64,000 nt of DNA from Vibrio sp. 99-70-13A1 (GTDB taxonomy: Bacteria; Pseudomonadota; Gammaproteobacteria; Enterobacterales; Vibrionaceae): contig NZ_VTXD01000001.1 of NCBI RefSeq assembly GCF_013114625.1, forward strand, positions 341,720-405,719, read 5' to 3'. The notes below the pieces were generated by a model. It saw nothing but the letters and a program-made list of their open reading frames with translations, was not told where the DNA came from and did no database searches. The translations under genes were made by a program, and so were the position numbers. Shown in pieces: positions 36,637-46,009 of this stretch; position 1 is the first letter of the stretch; each line of letters opens with the position of its first letter.

Positions 36637-38115
36637 CTAGAGTCCTTCGGAATCACTGTTCCAGTAATGAGGTTCATTCTCTGTTGATTTTTCAAGCAAG
36701 TCATTAGCCTTAGCAATCATATACTTAGGCTGTGCTATCACAATATCTTCAGGAACTCGTTGGCCATTTGCTATGTAAGCAACTGGTAATGCATTTTGAA
36801 TTACTACACTGATGAATTCACCCAAACTCAATGATTCATCAAGCTTAGTCATAATGCATCCCGAAAGAGGAATGCGTCTAAAATGTTCAATTGTCTCTTG
36901 CAATACTTTCCGTTGGGCTGTGGCAGGAAGAACTAGGTAACTATGAATCACAGACCCACTCTCTTGCATAAGCGTATCTAACTGTTCCGATAAACGAACA
37001 TCACGCTGCCCCATACCTGCTGTATCGACTAAAATCAGTCGTCTATTACGTAGCTGATATATTACATCGGCTAACTCACTGGAATCTTTAGCAACTCTTA
37101 CAGGACAACCCATAATTCTGCCATAAATAGATAATTGTTCATGAGCACCGATACGGTAAGTATCTGTTGTAACCAACGCGACGTTGTCTGAGCCGTACTC
37201 CATTGCTGCACGTGCGGCTAACTTTGCAACCGTCGTCGTTTTGCCTACCCCAGTAGGTCCAAGCAAGGCAACAATACCACCTCGCTTCAGAATATCTTTT
37301 TGAGTAACCGTTATTTGATCGGCTACTAGTGAAAGCAAAGCCTTCCACGCTCGAGCTGGCTTAGTATCTTCAGGAATATAACAAGCCATTTGGTCTGCAA
37401 GCTCAGAAGAGACTCCCATGCGCTCCAAACGTTTAATAAGCATTGCTCTTAAAGGCTCACGGCGCTCGACTTCTTGCCACATTAGCCCAGAAACTTGATG
37501 CTCTAATAAACGACGAATAGACGTCATTTCTTCTCGCATCGTTTCCATTTCGGTATCAGAGCTTTTTTGCGGGCTTGATTCACGCCCACGATCGTAACGA
37601 GTTGGATCAAGTCGTGGAGCGGGTCGCTCGACACGACGATCTTCAGAAATTAGCTTTGCTAACCCCGACTCATGACCAAAAGCACCATCTACATTGTGAG
37701 AACTTTTAGCCTGTCGATTTAAAAGAGCTGAAAGTGAATCTTCATTCTCCGCTTTATGCTCTTGTGTTCCATCGGCCCCATTGCTGTATTGCTTTAGCAT
37801 ATTAGCAAATCGTTTTGTCATCGAACGACCCGCTTCTGAGTTCGCATTTAAGCTCACTCGGTCATCTTCTAATGAACGACGTGCAGCAGTAGCTGCGGGG
37901 GATGACATTTGTGTGTATTGAGTTTGCTGCTTTTGAGGCTGAGTTAAACGTGGGTTCGAGGAGGCATTACCCGCTTCGCCATCAATAGCCGCTACTATTT
38001 CAACCCCACCAGCGACTTTTTTGTTTGACATGATCACAGCTTCCGAGCCAAGTTCTTCTTTCACTTGGAGGAGCGCCGTTCTCATATCTTTGGCAAAAAA
38101 CCGTTTAATTTTCAA
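36637..38115 (-). CDS. flhF: Polar flagellar placement GTPase FlhF
   Basis: FlhF is an SRP-type GTPase that marks the cell pole for flagellar assembly. The 492-residue protein has a basic N-terminal B domain (KIKRFFAKDMRTALLQVKEE) with a long, low-complexity middle rich in Ser, Glu and Arg, then the NG domain: a helical N part, G1 LLGPTGVGKTTTVAKLA, LVTTDTYRIGAHEQL, G3 LVDTAGMGQRD and G4 MTKLDESLSLG. It follows flhA by 27 bases. Confidence 0.95.
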   Translation of the reverse strand: MKIKRFFAKDMRTALLQVKEELGSEAVIMSNKKVAGGVEIVAAIDGEAGNASSNPRLTQPQKQQTQYTQMSSPAATAARRSLEDDRVSLNANSEAGRSMTKRFANMLKQYSNGADGTQEHKAENEDSLSALLNRQAKSSHNVDGAFGHESGLAKLISEDRRVERPAPRLDPTRYDRGRESSPQKSSDTEMETMREEMTSIRRLLEHQVSGLMWQEVERREPLRAMLIKRLERMGVSSELADQMACYIPEDTKPARAWKALLSLVADQITVTQKDILKRGGIVALLGPTGVGKTTTVAKLAARAAMEYGSDNVALVTTDTYRIGAHEQLSIYGRIMGCPVRVAKDSSELADVIYQLRNRRLILVDTAGMGQRDVRLSEQLDTLMQESGSVIHSYLVLPATAQRKVLQETIEHFRRIPLSGCIMTKLDESLSLGEFISVVIQNALPVAYIANGQRVPEDIVIAQPKYMIAKANDLLEKSTENEPHYWNSDSEGL

Positions 38116-38142
38116 TTCAATAATCCGTATTGTTTAGAGGAT

Positions 38143-40242
38143 CTAATTACCGACAGCTTGCACTATTCGTATTTGTTTTTCGTCTGGTATTTCTTGATAA
38201 GAAAGCACCCTTAAACTAGGTATCGTGTTCTTAACAAATTTGGCGAGTGTAGAGCGTAATACCCCAGAAGTAAGCAGCACTGCTGGTTCGCCTTTCAATT
38301 CTTGTTCTTGAGTTGCTTGGCTAAGTGATGTTTGCAACCTTTCAGCAAGCCCCGGCTCTATTCCAGCCGATTCACCACCCGACGCCTGCATAGTCTGATG
38401 CAAGATTTGTTCCAACTCGGGAATTAGAGTAATTACTGGCAACTCTGGCTCTATGCCATTGATTTCTTGAACAATTAATCGTTTTAAAGCTATTCTAACA
38501 GCGGCGGTTAGTATGTCAGGTTCTTGACTCTTACTTGAATACTCCGACAAAGTCTGAACAATTGTTCTTACATCTCTTATAGGTATAGCTTCATTTAGCA
38601 AGTTTTGTAGGACCTTAACCACAACTCCTAACTGCAATTGGTCAGGAACAAAGCCTTCTACCAGCTTAGGTGTCGAGCGACTCAACATTTCGAGTAAGTT
38701 CTGAACTTCTTCATGTCCAATCAACTGAGAAGCATTATTCGTAAGTAGCTGACTTAGATGTGTAGCCAAAACTGTTGATGAATCTACAACCGTATAGCCA
38801 AGAGCTTGAGCATGCTCTCTCTGCTCTTCACGAATCCAAACTGCTTCCAGACCGAAAGCTGGGTCAATCGTCGGCTCACCATCAATCATGCCGTAGACCT
38901 GCCCTGGGTTAATCGCGAGTTCTTGATCGGGTCTTATCTCTGCTTCACCTACCGCAACACCCATTAAAGTAATTCGGTAGCTGTTTGGCGTTAATTCGAG
39001 GTTATCTCGTATATGTACGGCTGGGATTAGGAAACCAAAATCTTGCGACAGTTTTTTGCGAACCCCTTTGACTCGCTCCAACAACTCACCACCTTGGTCT
39101 CTATCAACAAGTGGAATCAGCCTATAACCAACCTCAAGTCCTATGATATCGACAGGTTGAACGTCGTCCCAAGAGAGCTCTTTCTGGGATGCAGCTTCAC
39201 CACCGCCTTCAATAGTCGCAGGTAAATTAGGTTCTTTTTCTGCTTTTTTCTGCTTTCTGTCGATCATGTAAGCACAACCACCCGCGATAACAGCCAGGCT
39301 CAAAAAGGAGAAGTGCGGCATTCCAGGAACAATACCCATCACACCTAAAATAGCAGCGGTGATCATTAAGGCTTTAGGGTTATCAAACAGTTGGAAAACT
39401 AACTGCTGTCCCATATCTTCATCAGTATTCTGACGAGTTACCATCATCGCCGCAGCGATAGAAAGAAGTAGTGATGGAATTTGAGCAACAAGACCGTCAC
39501 CAATGGTCAGCAAGGTGTAGATTTCGATTGCTTCTCTAAAACCTAAATCAAACTGAACCATACCAATACTCAATCCACCAATGATATTGATGAATAGAAT
39601 TAAGATACCGGCAATGGCATCACCTTTTACAAATTTTGACGCACCATCCATTGAACCGTAGAAATCAGCTTCTTTAGTTACTTCAAAACGACGGGTTCGT
39701 GCTTGTTCTTGGTCGATAAGCCCTGCATTCAAATCGGCATCGATCGCCATTTGCTTACCAGGTAACGCATCTAACGTAAAACGAGCACTTACTTCTGAGA
39801 TACGACCAGCACCTTTGGTTACAACCATGAAGTTAATGATCATTAAGATTAAAAACACCACTAAACCAACGGCATAGTTACCACCAATCACAACGTTACC
39901 GAATGCTTCGATAACGTTACCCGCAGCATCGCCACCTTCATGACCGTGAAGTAATACCACACGTGTAGAAGCAACGTTTAGTGCTAGCCTTAACAAGGTT
40001 GCAATTAAAAGTACGGTAGGGAAAGCTGCAAAGTCTAATGGTCTACGGGTATAAACCGTCACTAAAAGCACAACCATTGAAAGCGCAATATTGAAAGTAA
40101 AGAACATATCCAACAAGAAAGGAGGGATAGGTAACACAACCATCGCGAGTGTTGAAAGCACCATAACAGGCGCGCCAATTGAGGGCATCGCTCGGTTAGA
40201 GAGGTTAGGAAGCTTATTCGCAAATGGTAAAGAAAACTTCAT
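38143..40242 (-). CDS. flhA: Flagellar export platform protein FlhA
   Basis: FlhA is the large inner-membrane subunit of the flagellar type III export gate. The 699-residue protein has eight N-terminal membrane spans (to about residue 330) with the FHIPEP-type loop (ARFTLDALPGKQMAIDADLNAGL; RRFEVTKEADFYGSMDGASKFVKGDA), and a C-terminal cytoplasmic domain that binds chaperone-substrate complexes. A sigma-54 promoter about 90 bases upstream makes flhA the first gene of the flhA-flhF-flhG-fliA-che unit. Length equals the family norm. Confidence 0.96.
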   Translation of the reverse strand: MKFSLPFANKLPNLSNRAMPSIGAPVMVLSTLAMVVLPIPPFLLDMFFTFNIALSMVVLLVTVYTRRPLDFAAFPTVLLIATLLRLALNVASTRVVLLHGHEGGDAAGNVIEAFGNVVIGGNYAVGLVVFLILMIINFMVVTKGAGRISEVSARFTLDALPGKQMAIDADLNAGLIDQEQARTRRFEVTKEADFYGSMDGASKFVKGDAIAGILILFINIIGGLSIGMVQFDLGFREAIEIYTLLTIGDGLVAQIPSLLLSIAAAMMVTRQNTDEDMGQQLVFQLFDNPKALMITAAILGVMGIVPGMPHFSFLSLAVIAGGCAYMIDRKQKKAEKEPNLPATIEGGGEAASQKELSWDDVQPVDIIGLEVGYRLIPLVDRDQGGELLERVKGVRKKLSQDFGFLIPAVHIRDNLELTPNSYRITLMGVAVGEAEIRPDQELAINPGQVYGMIDGEPTIDPAFGLEAVWIREEQREHAQALGYTVVDSSTVLATHLSQLLTNNASQLIGHEEVQNLLEMLSRSTPKLVEGFVPDQLQLGVVVKVLQNLLNEAIPIRDVRTIVQTLSEYSSKSQEPDILTAAVRIALKRLIVQEINGIEPELPVITLIPELEQILHQTMQASGGESAGIEPGLAERLQTSLSQATQEQELKGEPAVLLTSGVLRSTLAKFVKNTIPSLRVLSYQEIPDEKQIRIVQAVGN

Positions 40243-40334
40243 ATATTATAGCTACGTCTCGGTTAATTCGGTTCAGAGCACATTTGAGAGTCTTGCTCAT
40301 ACGGTGAGGCAGAAAAAGGAGTGCTTATAGGTAT

Positions 40335-40350
40335 AGCAATCTCTATACCA
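40335..40350 (-). promoter_or_regulatory. Sigma-54 promoter before flhA
   Basis: The minus strand reads TGGTATAGAGATTGCT, matching TGGCACG-N4-TTGCW at the invariant GG and GC with correct spacing. The start would be at about 40,325, giving a leader of about 80 bases. FlrA or FlrC would be the activator. Confidence 0.8.
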
Positions 40351-40466
40351 CTGTTTTCGTCAATTTATCGGCGCCGAGTTTATATTAAAAAACGATTCTA
40401 ATGAATTAAGTATTTCATTCCTATCCAATATAGCTAGTAATTACAAAGAAATTAGTGACAAAGTGA

Positions 40467-41597
40467 TTAGTGACGTAAATCAGGAGGTATAGGCAAATTG
40501 GTATCTTGCAGCTTAGGTCGTTGACCACCTTTTTTTCTGTATTGTTTTAGCTGGAAAACATAGGCCAGTATTTGTGCCACAGCGGTGAACAATCCATCTG
40601 GGATTTCTTGCTCCAATTCTGTTGTATGATACAGCGCTCGGGCCAAAGGAGGTGCTGGAACAATATATATATCATGCTCTCTGGCAACTTCTCTTATCTT
40701 CATCGCCATATGGTCAACACCTTTAGCAACGACAACGGGTGCTCGGTCTTTATCTTGCTTATAACGAAGTGCAACCGAAAAGTGCTCTGGGTTGGTCACA
40801 ATTACATCGGCTTCAGGTACATCTGCCATCATTCGCCTTTGAGCCGCTTCACGCTGTAGCATACGAATACGCCCTTTTACTTCAGGCTTACCTTCCGTAT
40901 CTTTGAATTCATCTTTCACTTCTTGTTTTGTCATTTTCAATTGATCAGCGTGCTGCCAAATTTGAAATGGAATATCGATAGCAACCACGATCAATAAAGA
41001 ACAACTAATCAATAAGACAAAGTTGAGTAAAATATCCAAAGCATGGAAAATATTCTGCGGATAAACATCCAAACTCAATTGCATGAGATCGGCTTGAGAT
41101 GCTTGGATAAGATAAATTGCAACGCCCGACACAAGCGCGACTTTTAGTATAGATTTTAAAAGCTCAACCCAACTTTGCAGACCAAACATACGCTTGATAC
41201 CACTCAATGGGTTCAATTTGGAGGCTTTAGGCATTGCAGCTTGCATTGAAAAGTTGATACCGCCAACCCCTGCAGCGCCAATTGTGGCTGCAACGAATAA
41301 AGTGACCAAAATTAAAAATAACGGAAACAGCAAGTTCACCATCGCCCCACCCGCAATTTCTAGCAATTTTGTGACATCAAAAATCTCTTCTCGACTCAGC
41401 GAGAACAAACGCCCCATCATTTCCAATAGCGCTTTTGCCATGGATTCGCCAAACCACATCAATGCAATGGCACCAACGATAAGTACAGAAGCCGACGCTA
41501 ATTCTTTTGACCTTGCAACCTGCCCTTTCTCTTTGGCCTGTTGCAAGCGTTTGGGCGTGGCGTCTTCTGTGCGTTCTTGACCGTCTGACTCTGCCAA
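40467..41597 (-). CDS. flhB: Flagellar export switch protein FlhB
   Basis: FlhB sets substrate specificity of the flagellar export apparatus and switches from hook to filament after autocleavage. The 376-residue protein has four membrane spans (to about residue 215), a linker (EVKDEFKDTEGKPEVKGRIR) and the cytoplasmic cleavage domain. The cleavage motif reads N269-P270-E271-H272 rather than the canonical NPTH; Asn and Pro, which are needed for the self-cleavage reaction, are kept. It lies at the end of the fliK-flhB unit. No hairpin terminator follows it before flhA. Confidence 0.95.
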   Translation of the reverse strand: MAESDGQERTEDATPKRLQQAKEKGQVARSKELASASVLIVGAIALMWFGESMAKALLEMMGRLFSLSREEIFDVTKLLEIAGGAMVNLLFPLFLILVTLFVAATIGAAGVGGINFSMQAAMPKASKLNPLSGIKRMFGLQSWVELLKSILKVALVSGVAIYLIQASQADLMQLSLDVYPQNIFHALDILLNFVLLISCSLLIVVAIDIPFQIWQHADQLKMTKQEVKDEFKDTEGKPEVKGRIRMLQREAAQRRMMADVPEADVIVTNPEHFSVALRYKQDKDRAPVVVAKGVDHMAMKIREVAREHDIYIVPAPPLARALYHTTELEQEIPDGLFTAVAQILAYVFQLKQYRKKGGQRPKLQDTNLPIPPDLRH

Positions 41598-41606
41598 TTC
41601 AGCCTC

Positions 41607-42389
41607 CTAACAATTCAACCGGATTAAGCGACAAATTTGTTGCTCGCCCTGCATCCAGAATAGCTCATAGTGACTATACAAGCCGCCTAAAATATACCAA
41701 CACAGTAATAAGCCCACTAACAATGCAAATGAGAAACCTAACGCGAAGATATTAAGCTGAGGCGCCGCACGAGTCATTACACCAAACGATAAGTTAATGG
41801 TTAGTAGAGCGATAATACCGGAAAGTGACATGGCCAAAGCAGTTTTGAACATGATTCCAAGCCAACCTGCCAACTCACGGAAATCAACCGCGGTCAAAGA
41901 GCCACTGCCAATAGGTAGGGTTGTGAAGCTGAAAATCACCAGTTGCAACATTTTTAAATGACCGTCGGTAGCCAAGAAAAACATCGTCGCGAGGAACATG
42001 AATAATTGACCTAAAACCGGCGTATTTTGACCGTTTGCAGGATCAACCATAGAAGCAAAACCCAAACTTGATTGCATACCCAAAATTTGACCAAGCATAA
42101 CAAAAGTTTGAATCATGAATTGGGTAACAAACCCCATAGCCACGCCAATCACTACTTGCTCAAAGAGCGTTAAAAAGCCTTTAAACGAAAGTAATTCAAT
42201 ATCTTGCGGGACAGCAGGAATCGCGGGCATCACAGCGAAGGTTATAGCTAAGCCTAAATAAAGTCGGATTCTAGGTGATACAAAACGAGCTCCTGTTACC
42301 GTCATAACCATCAGCATTGCGGAGATACGGGTGTAAGGCCAAAAATAGTTTGCTAGCCAATCGAGAACAACCGCGGTTGGGTATTCCAT
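41607..42389 (-). CDS. fliR: Flagellar export protein FliR
   Basis: FliR is part of the FliPQR core of the export gate. The 260-residue protein has about six hydrophobic segments and the family stretch FMIQTFVMLGQILGMQSSLGF, with ANGQNTPVLGQLFMFLATMFFL. It starts 3 bases before fliQ ends its stop, i.e. with a gap of only 3 bases after fliQ, and 9 bases before flhB. Confidence 0.94.
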   Translation of the reverse strand: MEYPTAVVLDWLANYFWPYTRISAMLMVMTVTGARFVSPRIRLYLGLAITFAVMPAIPAVPQDIELLSFKGFLTLFEQVVIGVAMGFVTQFMIQTFVMLGQILGMQSSLGFASMVDPANGQNTPVLGQLFMFLATMFFLATDGHLKMLQLVIFSFTTLPIGSGSLTAVDFRELAGWLGIMFKTALAMSLSGIIALLTINLSFGVMTRAAPQLNIFALGFSFALLVGLLLCWYILGGLYSHYELFWMQGEQQICRLIRLNC

Positions 42390-42392
42390 TGG

Positions 42393-42662
42393 TTAGTACA
42401 AGACCTGAGGTAAGCGCTCAATAAGTTCAAAGAAAAACTCCATCATCATCTGAGTCATCCAGTGGGCAAACATCATGAGCGCAAGCAAAGTGACGATCAA
42501 ACGAGGTAAAAAGCTTAAAGTTTGTTCATTAATTGAGGTTGCGGCCTGGAAAACAGCAACAATCAAACCAATCAATAAGCTTGGAATGATGATCGCACAC
42601 ACCATGACAAGAACCATCCATAGCGCATCTTGAAAGAGGTCGACAAATATCTCTGGATTCAT
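42393..42662 (-). CDS. fliQ: Flagellar export protein FliQ
   Basis: FliQ is a small two-span subunit of the FliPQR export gate. The 89-residue protein has spans at about residues 15-40 and 55-75 with the conserved LIGLIVAVFQAATSINEQTL and FLPRLIVTLL between them. Length is exactly the family norm. It lies 11 bases after fliP. Confidence 0.95.
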   Translation of the reverse strand: MNPEIFVDLFQDALWMVLVMVCAIIIPSLLIGLIVAVFQAATSINEQTLSFLPRLIVTLLALMMFAHWMTQMMMEFFFELIERLPQVLY

Positions 42663-42673
42663 AGGTACTCCAG

Positions 42674-43558
42674 CTACAAGGCGAAGCTACCGGCGAGTGT
42701 GGAGAGTATGAGGTTCCAACCATCCACCAGCACGAATAACATTAATTTAAATGGCAATGATACAATCATTGGGGAAAGCATCATCATACCCATAGCCATC
42801 AATACAGAAGCCACCACTAAGTCGATAATCAAAAATGGCAAGAACAGCATAAAGCCTATTTGGAAGGCTGTTTTAAGCTCGGAAGTAATGAATGCCGGTA
42901 TTAATACCGCCATTGAAACATCTTCAGGGTTCGTTACTTCAGCACCAGAGATTTGCACAAAAGTTTCTAAGTCTTTAATTCGGGTTTGCTTCAACATGAA
43001 AGCTTTAATGGGCTCTTGAGCCACGTCAAATGCTTGCCTTGCTGAGATCTGTTCATTCAAATAAGGCTGAACGGCTTGCTCGTTCACTTGGTTAATCACA
43101 GGTGACATAATGAAAAAGGTTAAAAAGATGGCGATACCAATGATGACTTGGTTAGAAGGCGTTTGTTGTAAGCCCATTGCCTGACGCAAAATCGACATCA
43201 CAACAACAATACGAGTGAAAGATGTCATCAAAATAACCATGGCAGGCAAGAAGCCGAGCATCGTCATTAACGCCAGTATTTGCAGGTTTATTGAGTAATC
43301 TTCGCCACCTTGAGCATTCGTCGTCATTGTGAATGCCGGTATCCCCGCACCATTACCACTGATACTGGACGTAGATAAAGTTTGAGAATTCGCTTGAGTC
43401 TGATTCAGTGCATTTACTGTTATCGAACTTGCTCCAGCAGCATTCGCTGGGATTGGGGTCTCTAATTCAGCCTGAGCGAAAGCAGATGTCGAAAATAAAA
43501 TCGACATCAACAATACAAATTGCAGAATCAGTGCGTTGGCACAGTTACTTTTTAGCAT
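42674..43558 (-). CDS. fliP: Flagellar export protein FliP
   Basis: FliP forms most of the export-gate ring with FliQ and FliR. The 294-residue protein has a cleavable signal peptide (to about residue 29, AFAQA), a Vibrio-type low-complexity spacer (residues 30-80, Asn/Thr/Ser-rich) and the FliP domain with four spans: [35 protein letters not shown], and the later [23 protein letters not shown]. It overlaps the 3' end of fliO by 14 bases. Confidence 0.95.
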   Translation of the reverse strand: MLKSNCANALILQFVLLMSILFSTSAFAQAELETPIPANAAGASSITVNALNQTQANSQTLSTSSISGNGAGIPAFTMTTNAQGGEDYSINLQILALMTMLGFLPAMVILMTSFTRIVVVMSILRQAMGLQQTPSNQVIIGIAIFLTFFIMSPVINQVNEQAVQPYLNEQISARQAFDVAQEPIKAFMLKQTRIKDLETFVQISGAEVTNPEDVSMAVLIPAFITSELKTAFQIGFMLFLPFLIIDLVVASVLMAMGMMMLSPMIVSLPFKLMLFVLVDGWNLILSTLAGSFAL

Positions 43559-43964
43559 CTTTCTTTAATAGCTGGGAAAGCTGACTTGAAAAGGCGCTTT
43601 TTTCCAGCATCTCCTGTGTGAGAGGTTTATCCAGCTTAGAAATCAATTGAATTGAATGAGTGGTAATACCGACTAGAAATTGCTCTTCACCTGCCTGAAC
43701 AATCGCAATACGCTCTTTAGTTCCAACAGCAATTTGTCTAACAATAGACAAACCTTGCTGATTCGTCATTGTCGGTACTTGCATGCGTTTAAGTAACCAA
43801 GCAAGAAACAATATGAAGACAATAACGAAAACTAGCGACCCAAATGTGGTCGCTAAGTCTAAAGAGTCAGCACTGGCAGCAAAAGTGGCTGGAGAAATCA
43901 ACGCCATCAAGCTGCCAATAAGTACACGAAGATTCATGTACTTAAAACGAGGCTGAACACTCAT
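43545..43964 (-). CDS. fliO: Flagellar assembly protein FliO
   Basis: FliO assists assembly and stability of FliP. The 139-residue protein has a signal-like N-terminal segment ([17 protein letters not shown]), a second span (residues 38-58, [19 protein letters not shown]) and a cytoplasmic domain with [24 protein letters not shown], the family motif. The start overlaps the fliN stop by one base (TAATG). Confidence 0.92.
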   Translation of the reverse strand: MSVQPRFKYMNLRVLIGSLMALISPATFAASADSLDLATTFGSLVFVIVFILFLAWLLKRMQVPTMTNQQGLSIVRQIAVGTKERIAIVQAGEEQFLVGITTHSIQLISKLDKPLTQEMLEKSAFSSQLSQLLKKDAKK

Positions 43965-44374
43965 TAACGAAGTTTCTTAATTCGTTCAGTCTGGCTAATT
44001 ACATCCGTAAGACGGATACCAAACTTATCATTGACGACAACGACTTCGCCATGAGCAATCAAAGTGCCATTAACCATCACATCCAATGACTCACCTGCAA
44101 TTCGGTCTAACTCAACAACTGAACCTTGGTTCAATTGAAGAAGGTTACGAATACTGATTTGAGAACGCCCCACCTCCATCGATATGGTCACTGGAATATC
44201 CATGATGGTATCCAGTTTACGACGTTCATCTTCAGAAATTGGGGTCGAAGAATCTGTTAGTTCATCAAGCGGCGCTGCTAGTACATCATCCACATCAATT
44301 GAAGGTGCGGATGGGTCTTCACCAAGTGCGGCTGCCCATTCGTCTGCTAGCTTTTGGTCTTCACTAGGTTCCAT
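43964..44374 (-). CDS. fliN: Flagellar switch protein FliN
   Basis: FliN forms the lower C-ring with FliM, binding CheY-P and the export ATPase complex. The 136-residue protein has an acidic N-terminal extension and a C-terminal SpoA domain (about 52-130) with DIPVTISMEVGRSQISIRNL, NQGSVVELDRIAGE and LIAHGEVVVVNDKFGIR. It lies 24 bases after fliM. Confidence 0.95.
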   Translation of the reverse strand: MEPSEDQKLADEWAAALGEDPSAPSIDVDDVLAAPLDELTDSSTPISEDERRKLDTIMDIPVTISMEVGRSQISIRNLLQLNQGSVVELDRIAGESLDVMVNGTLIAHGEVVVVNDKFGIRLTDVISQTERIKKLR

Positions 44375-44398
44375 TACAAATTCCTATTTAATCTTACT

Positions 44399-45445
44399 TT
44401 ATTCTTCAGTTTCTTCATCGCTATCAAGGTCAGACATAATATCTTTGCCTAGGAATGCGAGATCTGTTTTTACTACATGCGGTCTTTGAATTTTTTCAGA
44501 AACTTGAACCGCTAATTTTTCGCCTGAACGCCCCATTTTCACTCGGTAAGTCGGTAGTTCTTCGACAAACATGGTGGCATGCTCAGGCATATCGATTGGA
44601 ATAACATCCCCAGGGATCAACTCCATTAAGTCTCTTAAGGAAATATCACGCTCGAGTAAATTGACTCGGAAATTCACGGGGACATCCATGATTTCATCGC
44701 GAAGTGCACTACTCCAACGCACATCAGTTTCCATTTTGTCCGACTGAACACCAGCATCCAAAAGTTCACGAATAGGCTCAACCATGGAGTAAGGCATCAC
44801 AACGTGAAAATCGCCTCCACCACCGTCTACTTCGATATGGAATGAGCTAACGACAATCACTTCCGTAGGGCTAACAATGTTCGCCATGCTTGGGTTAACT
44901 TCTGAATCTAAGTATTCGAACTCAACCCCCATCACTGGAGACCATGCTTCTTTGTAATCTTCAAATACGATTTTCAGTAAGAGTTGGATGATACGCCTTT
45001 CTGTCGGCGTAAATTCGCGTCCTTCGATCTTGGCGTGGAATCGCCCATCACCACCAAAGAAGTTCTCAACCAGAATGAAAACTAAGCGAGCCTCCATGGT
45101 GATCAATGCCGTCCCTTTTAGAGGTCTAAAACGCACCATATTTAAACTAGTTGGTACATACAATGTATTTTGATATTCACCAAACTTCATCATTTGTACG
45201 CCGTTGATCGACACCTCGGCTGTTTTACGCAACATATTAAATAAGCTGATTCGCATATGTCGTGCAAAACGTTCATTAATAAGTTCAAGCGTAGGCATTC
45301 GACCACGAACAATGCGGTCTTGAGAAGAGAAGTCGAAGTTAACGGCATTTTCGTCTTCGGGCTCTAATATATCATCAACTTCATCAACGTCATCGACACC
45401 ATGTAAGAGGGCATCAATTTCGTCTTGGCTTAATAAATCGGTCAC
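44399..45445 (-). CDS. fliM: Flagellar switch protein FliM
   Basis: FliM is the CheY-P receptor of the C-ring. The 348-residue protein begins with the CheY-binding peptide LLSQDEIDALLHGVDD, continues with the CheC-like middle domain that contacts FliG (residues about 50-230) and ends in a SpoA domain (DVPVNFRVNLLERDISLRDL). All are in the usual order and length. It starts 7 bases after fliL. Confidence 0.95.
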   Translation of the reverse strand: MTDLLSQDEIDALLHGVDDVDEVDDILEPEDENAVNFDFSSQDRIVRGRMPTLELINERFARHMRISLFNMLRKTAEVSINGVQMMKFGEYQNTLYVPTSLNMVRFRPLKGTALITMEARLVFILVENFFGGDGRFHAKIEGREFTPTERRIIQLLLKIVFEDYKEAWSPVMGVEFEYLDSEVNPSMANIVSPTEVIVVSSFHIEVDGGGGDFHVVMPYSMVEPIRELLDAGVQSDKMETDVRWSSALRDEIMDVPVNFRVNLLERDISLRDLMELIPGDVIPIDMPEHATMFVEELPTYRVKMGRSGEKLAVQVSEKIQRPHVVKTDLAFLGKDIMSDLDSDEETEE

Positions 45446-45452
45446 GAGTTAC

Positions 45453-45947
45453 CTATTGAATAACAAAATCAGTGAATAACACTTTTTCTATAACAGGCTT
45501 GCCTACCGCTTGGGTTAAGCTTGCTTTAATATCTTCCGTTGCTTTATCACGCAGCTCTATACGACCTGTTGGCGAACGAAGTTGGTCAACCGTGGCAGAG
45601 GCAAATGTAGCAAGCAACGTGCTTTCAACTAGTGGAGAGTGGTATTTAGCCATTTCTTCATTTTCGCTACCGCGCACCATAAGCTGAGCTTTGATCTGAA
45701 CTAAGCGATCTTTAGAATCTCCAGATACATTAAATAAAAATGGCTGAGGTATATTTACGTAAGCGACGGGTTCTGTTGCGGCAACGACAACTTCTTCTGT
45801 TGCACTTTGTTCGCTCGAAGAATCATCAGAGCCCATTAAGAAAAACGCTGCGCCACCGCCACCAACAAGTAGTACGACAACCGCAATTATGATAATGAGT
45901 AGTTTACTCTTCCCTTTTGGTGCATCTGCTTGTTGTTCATCTGCCAT
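45453..45947 (-). CDS. fliL: Flagellar basal body-associated protein FliL
   Basis: FliL surrounds or supports the stator units of the motor. The 164-residue protein has a short cytoplasmic N-terminus, one membrane span (LLIIIIAVVVLLVGGGGAAFFL) and a periplasmic stomatin-like domain (PFLFNVSGDSKDRLVQIKAQLMV). The frame extends to 46001, but the ATG at 45947 (MADEQQADAPKGK) places the span correctly and has an AGAGAA ribosome site. It follows fliK. Confidence 0.93.
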   Translation of the reverse strand: MADEQQADAPKGKSKLLIIIIAVVVLLVGGGGAAFFLMGSDDSSSEQSATEEVVVAATEPVAYVNIPQPFLFNVSGDSKDRLVQIKAQLMVRGSENEEMAKYHSPLVESTLLATFASATVDQLRSPTGRIELRDKATEDIKASLTQAVGKPVIEKVLFTDFVIQ

Positions 45948-46009
45948 GATATTCTCTAAAGTAGTAATCGTTGATCTGTATGCGCTTCTTAATAAAGACA
46001 TTTGTTAGT

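Noticed and set aside
40364..40371. GCCGATAA on the minus strand, a perfect sigma-28 -10 element upstream of flhA
   Set aside because: No TAAAG-type -35 is found at the required 11-base spacing; the sigma-54 element nearby is much stronger.
42630..43019. Plus-strand 129-codon frame within fliP
   Set aside because: It is antisense to fliP, of low complexity and without domain signals.
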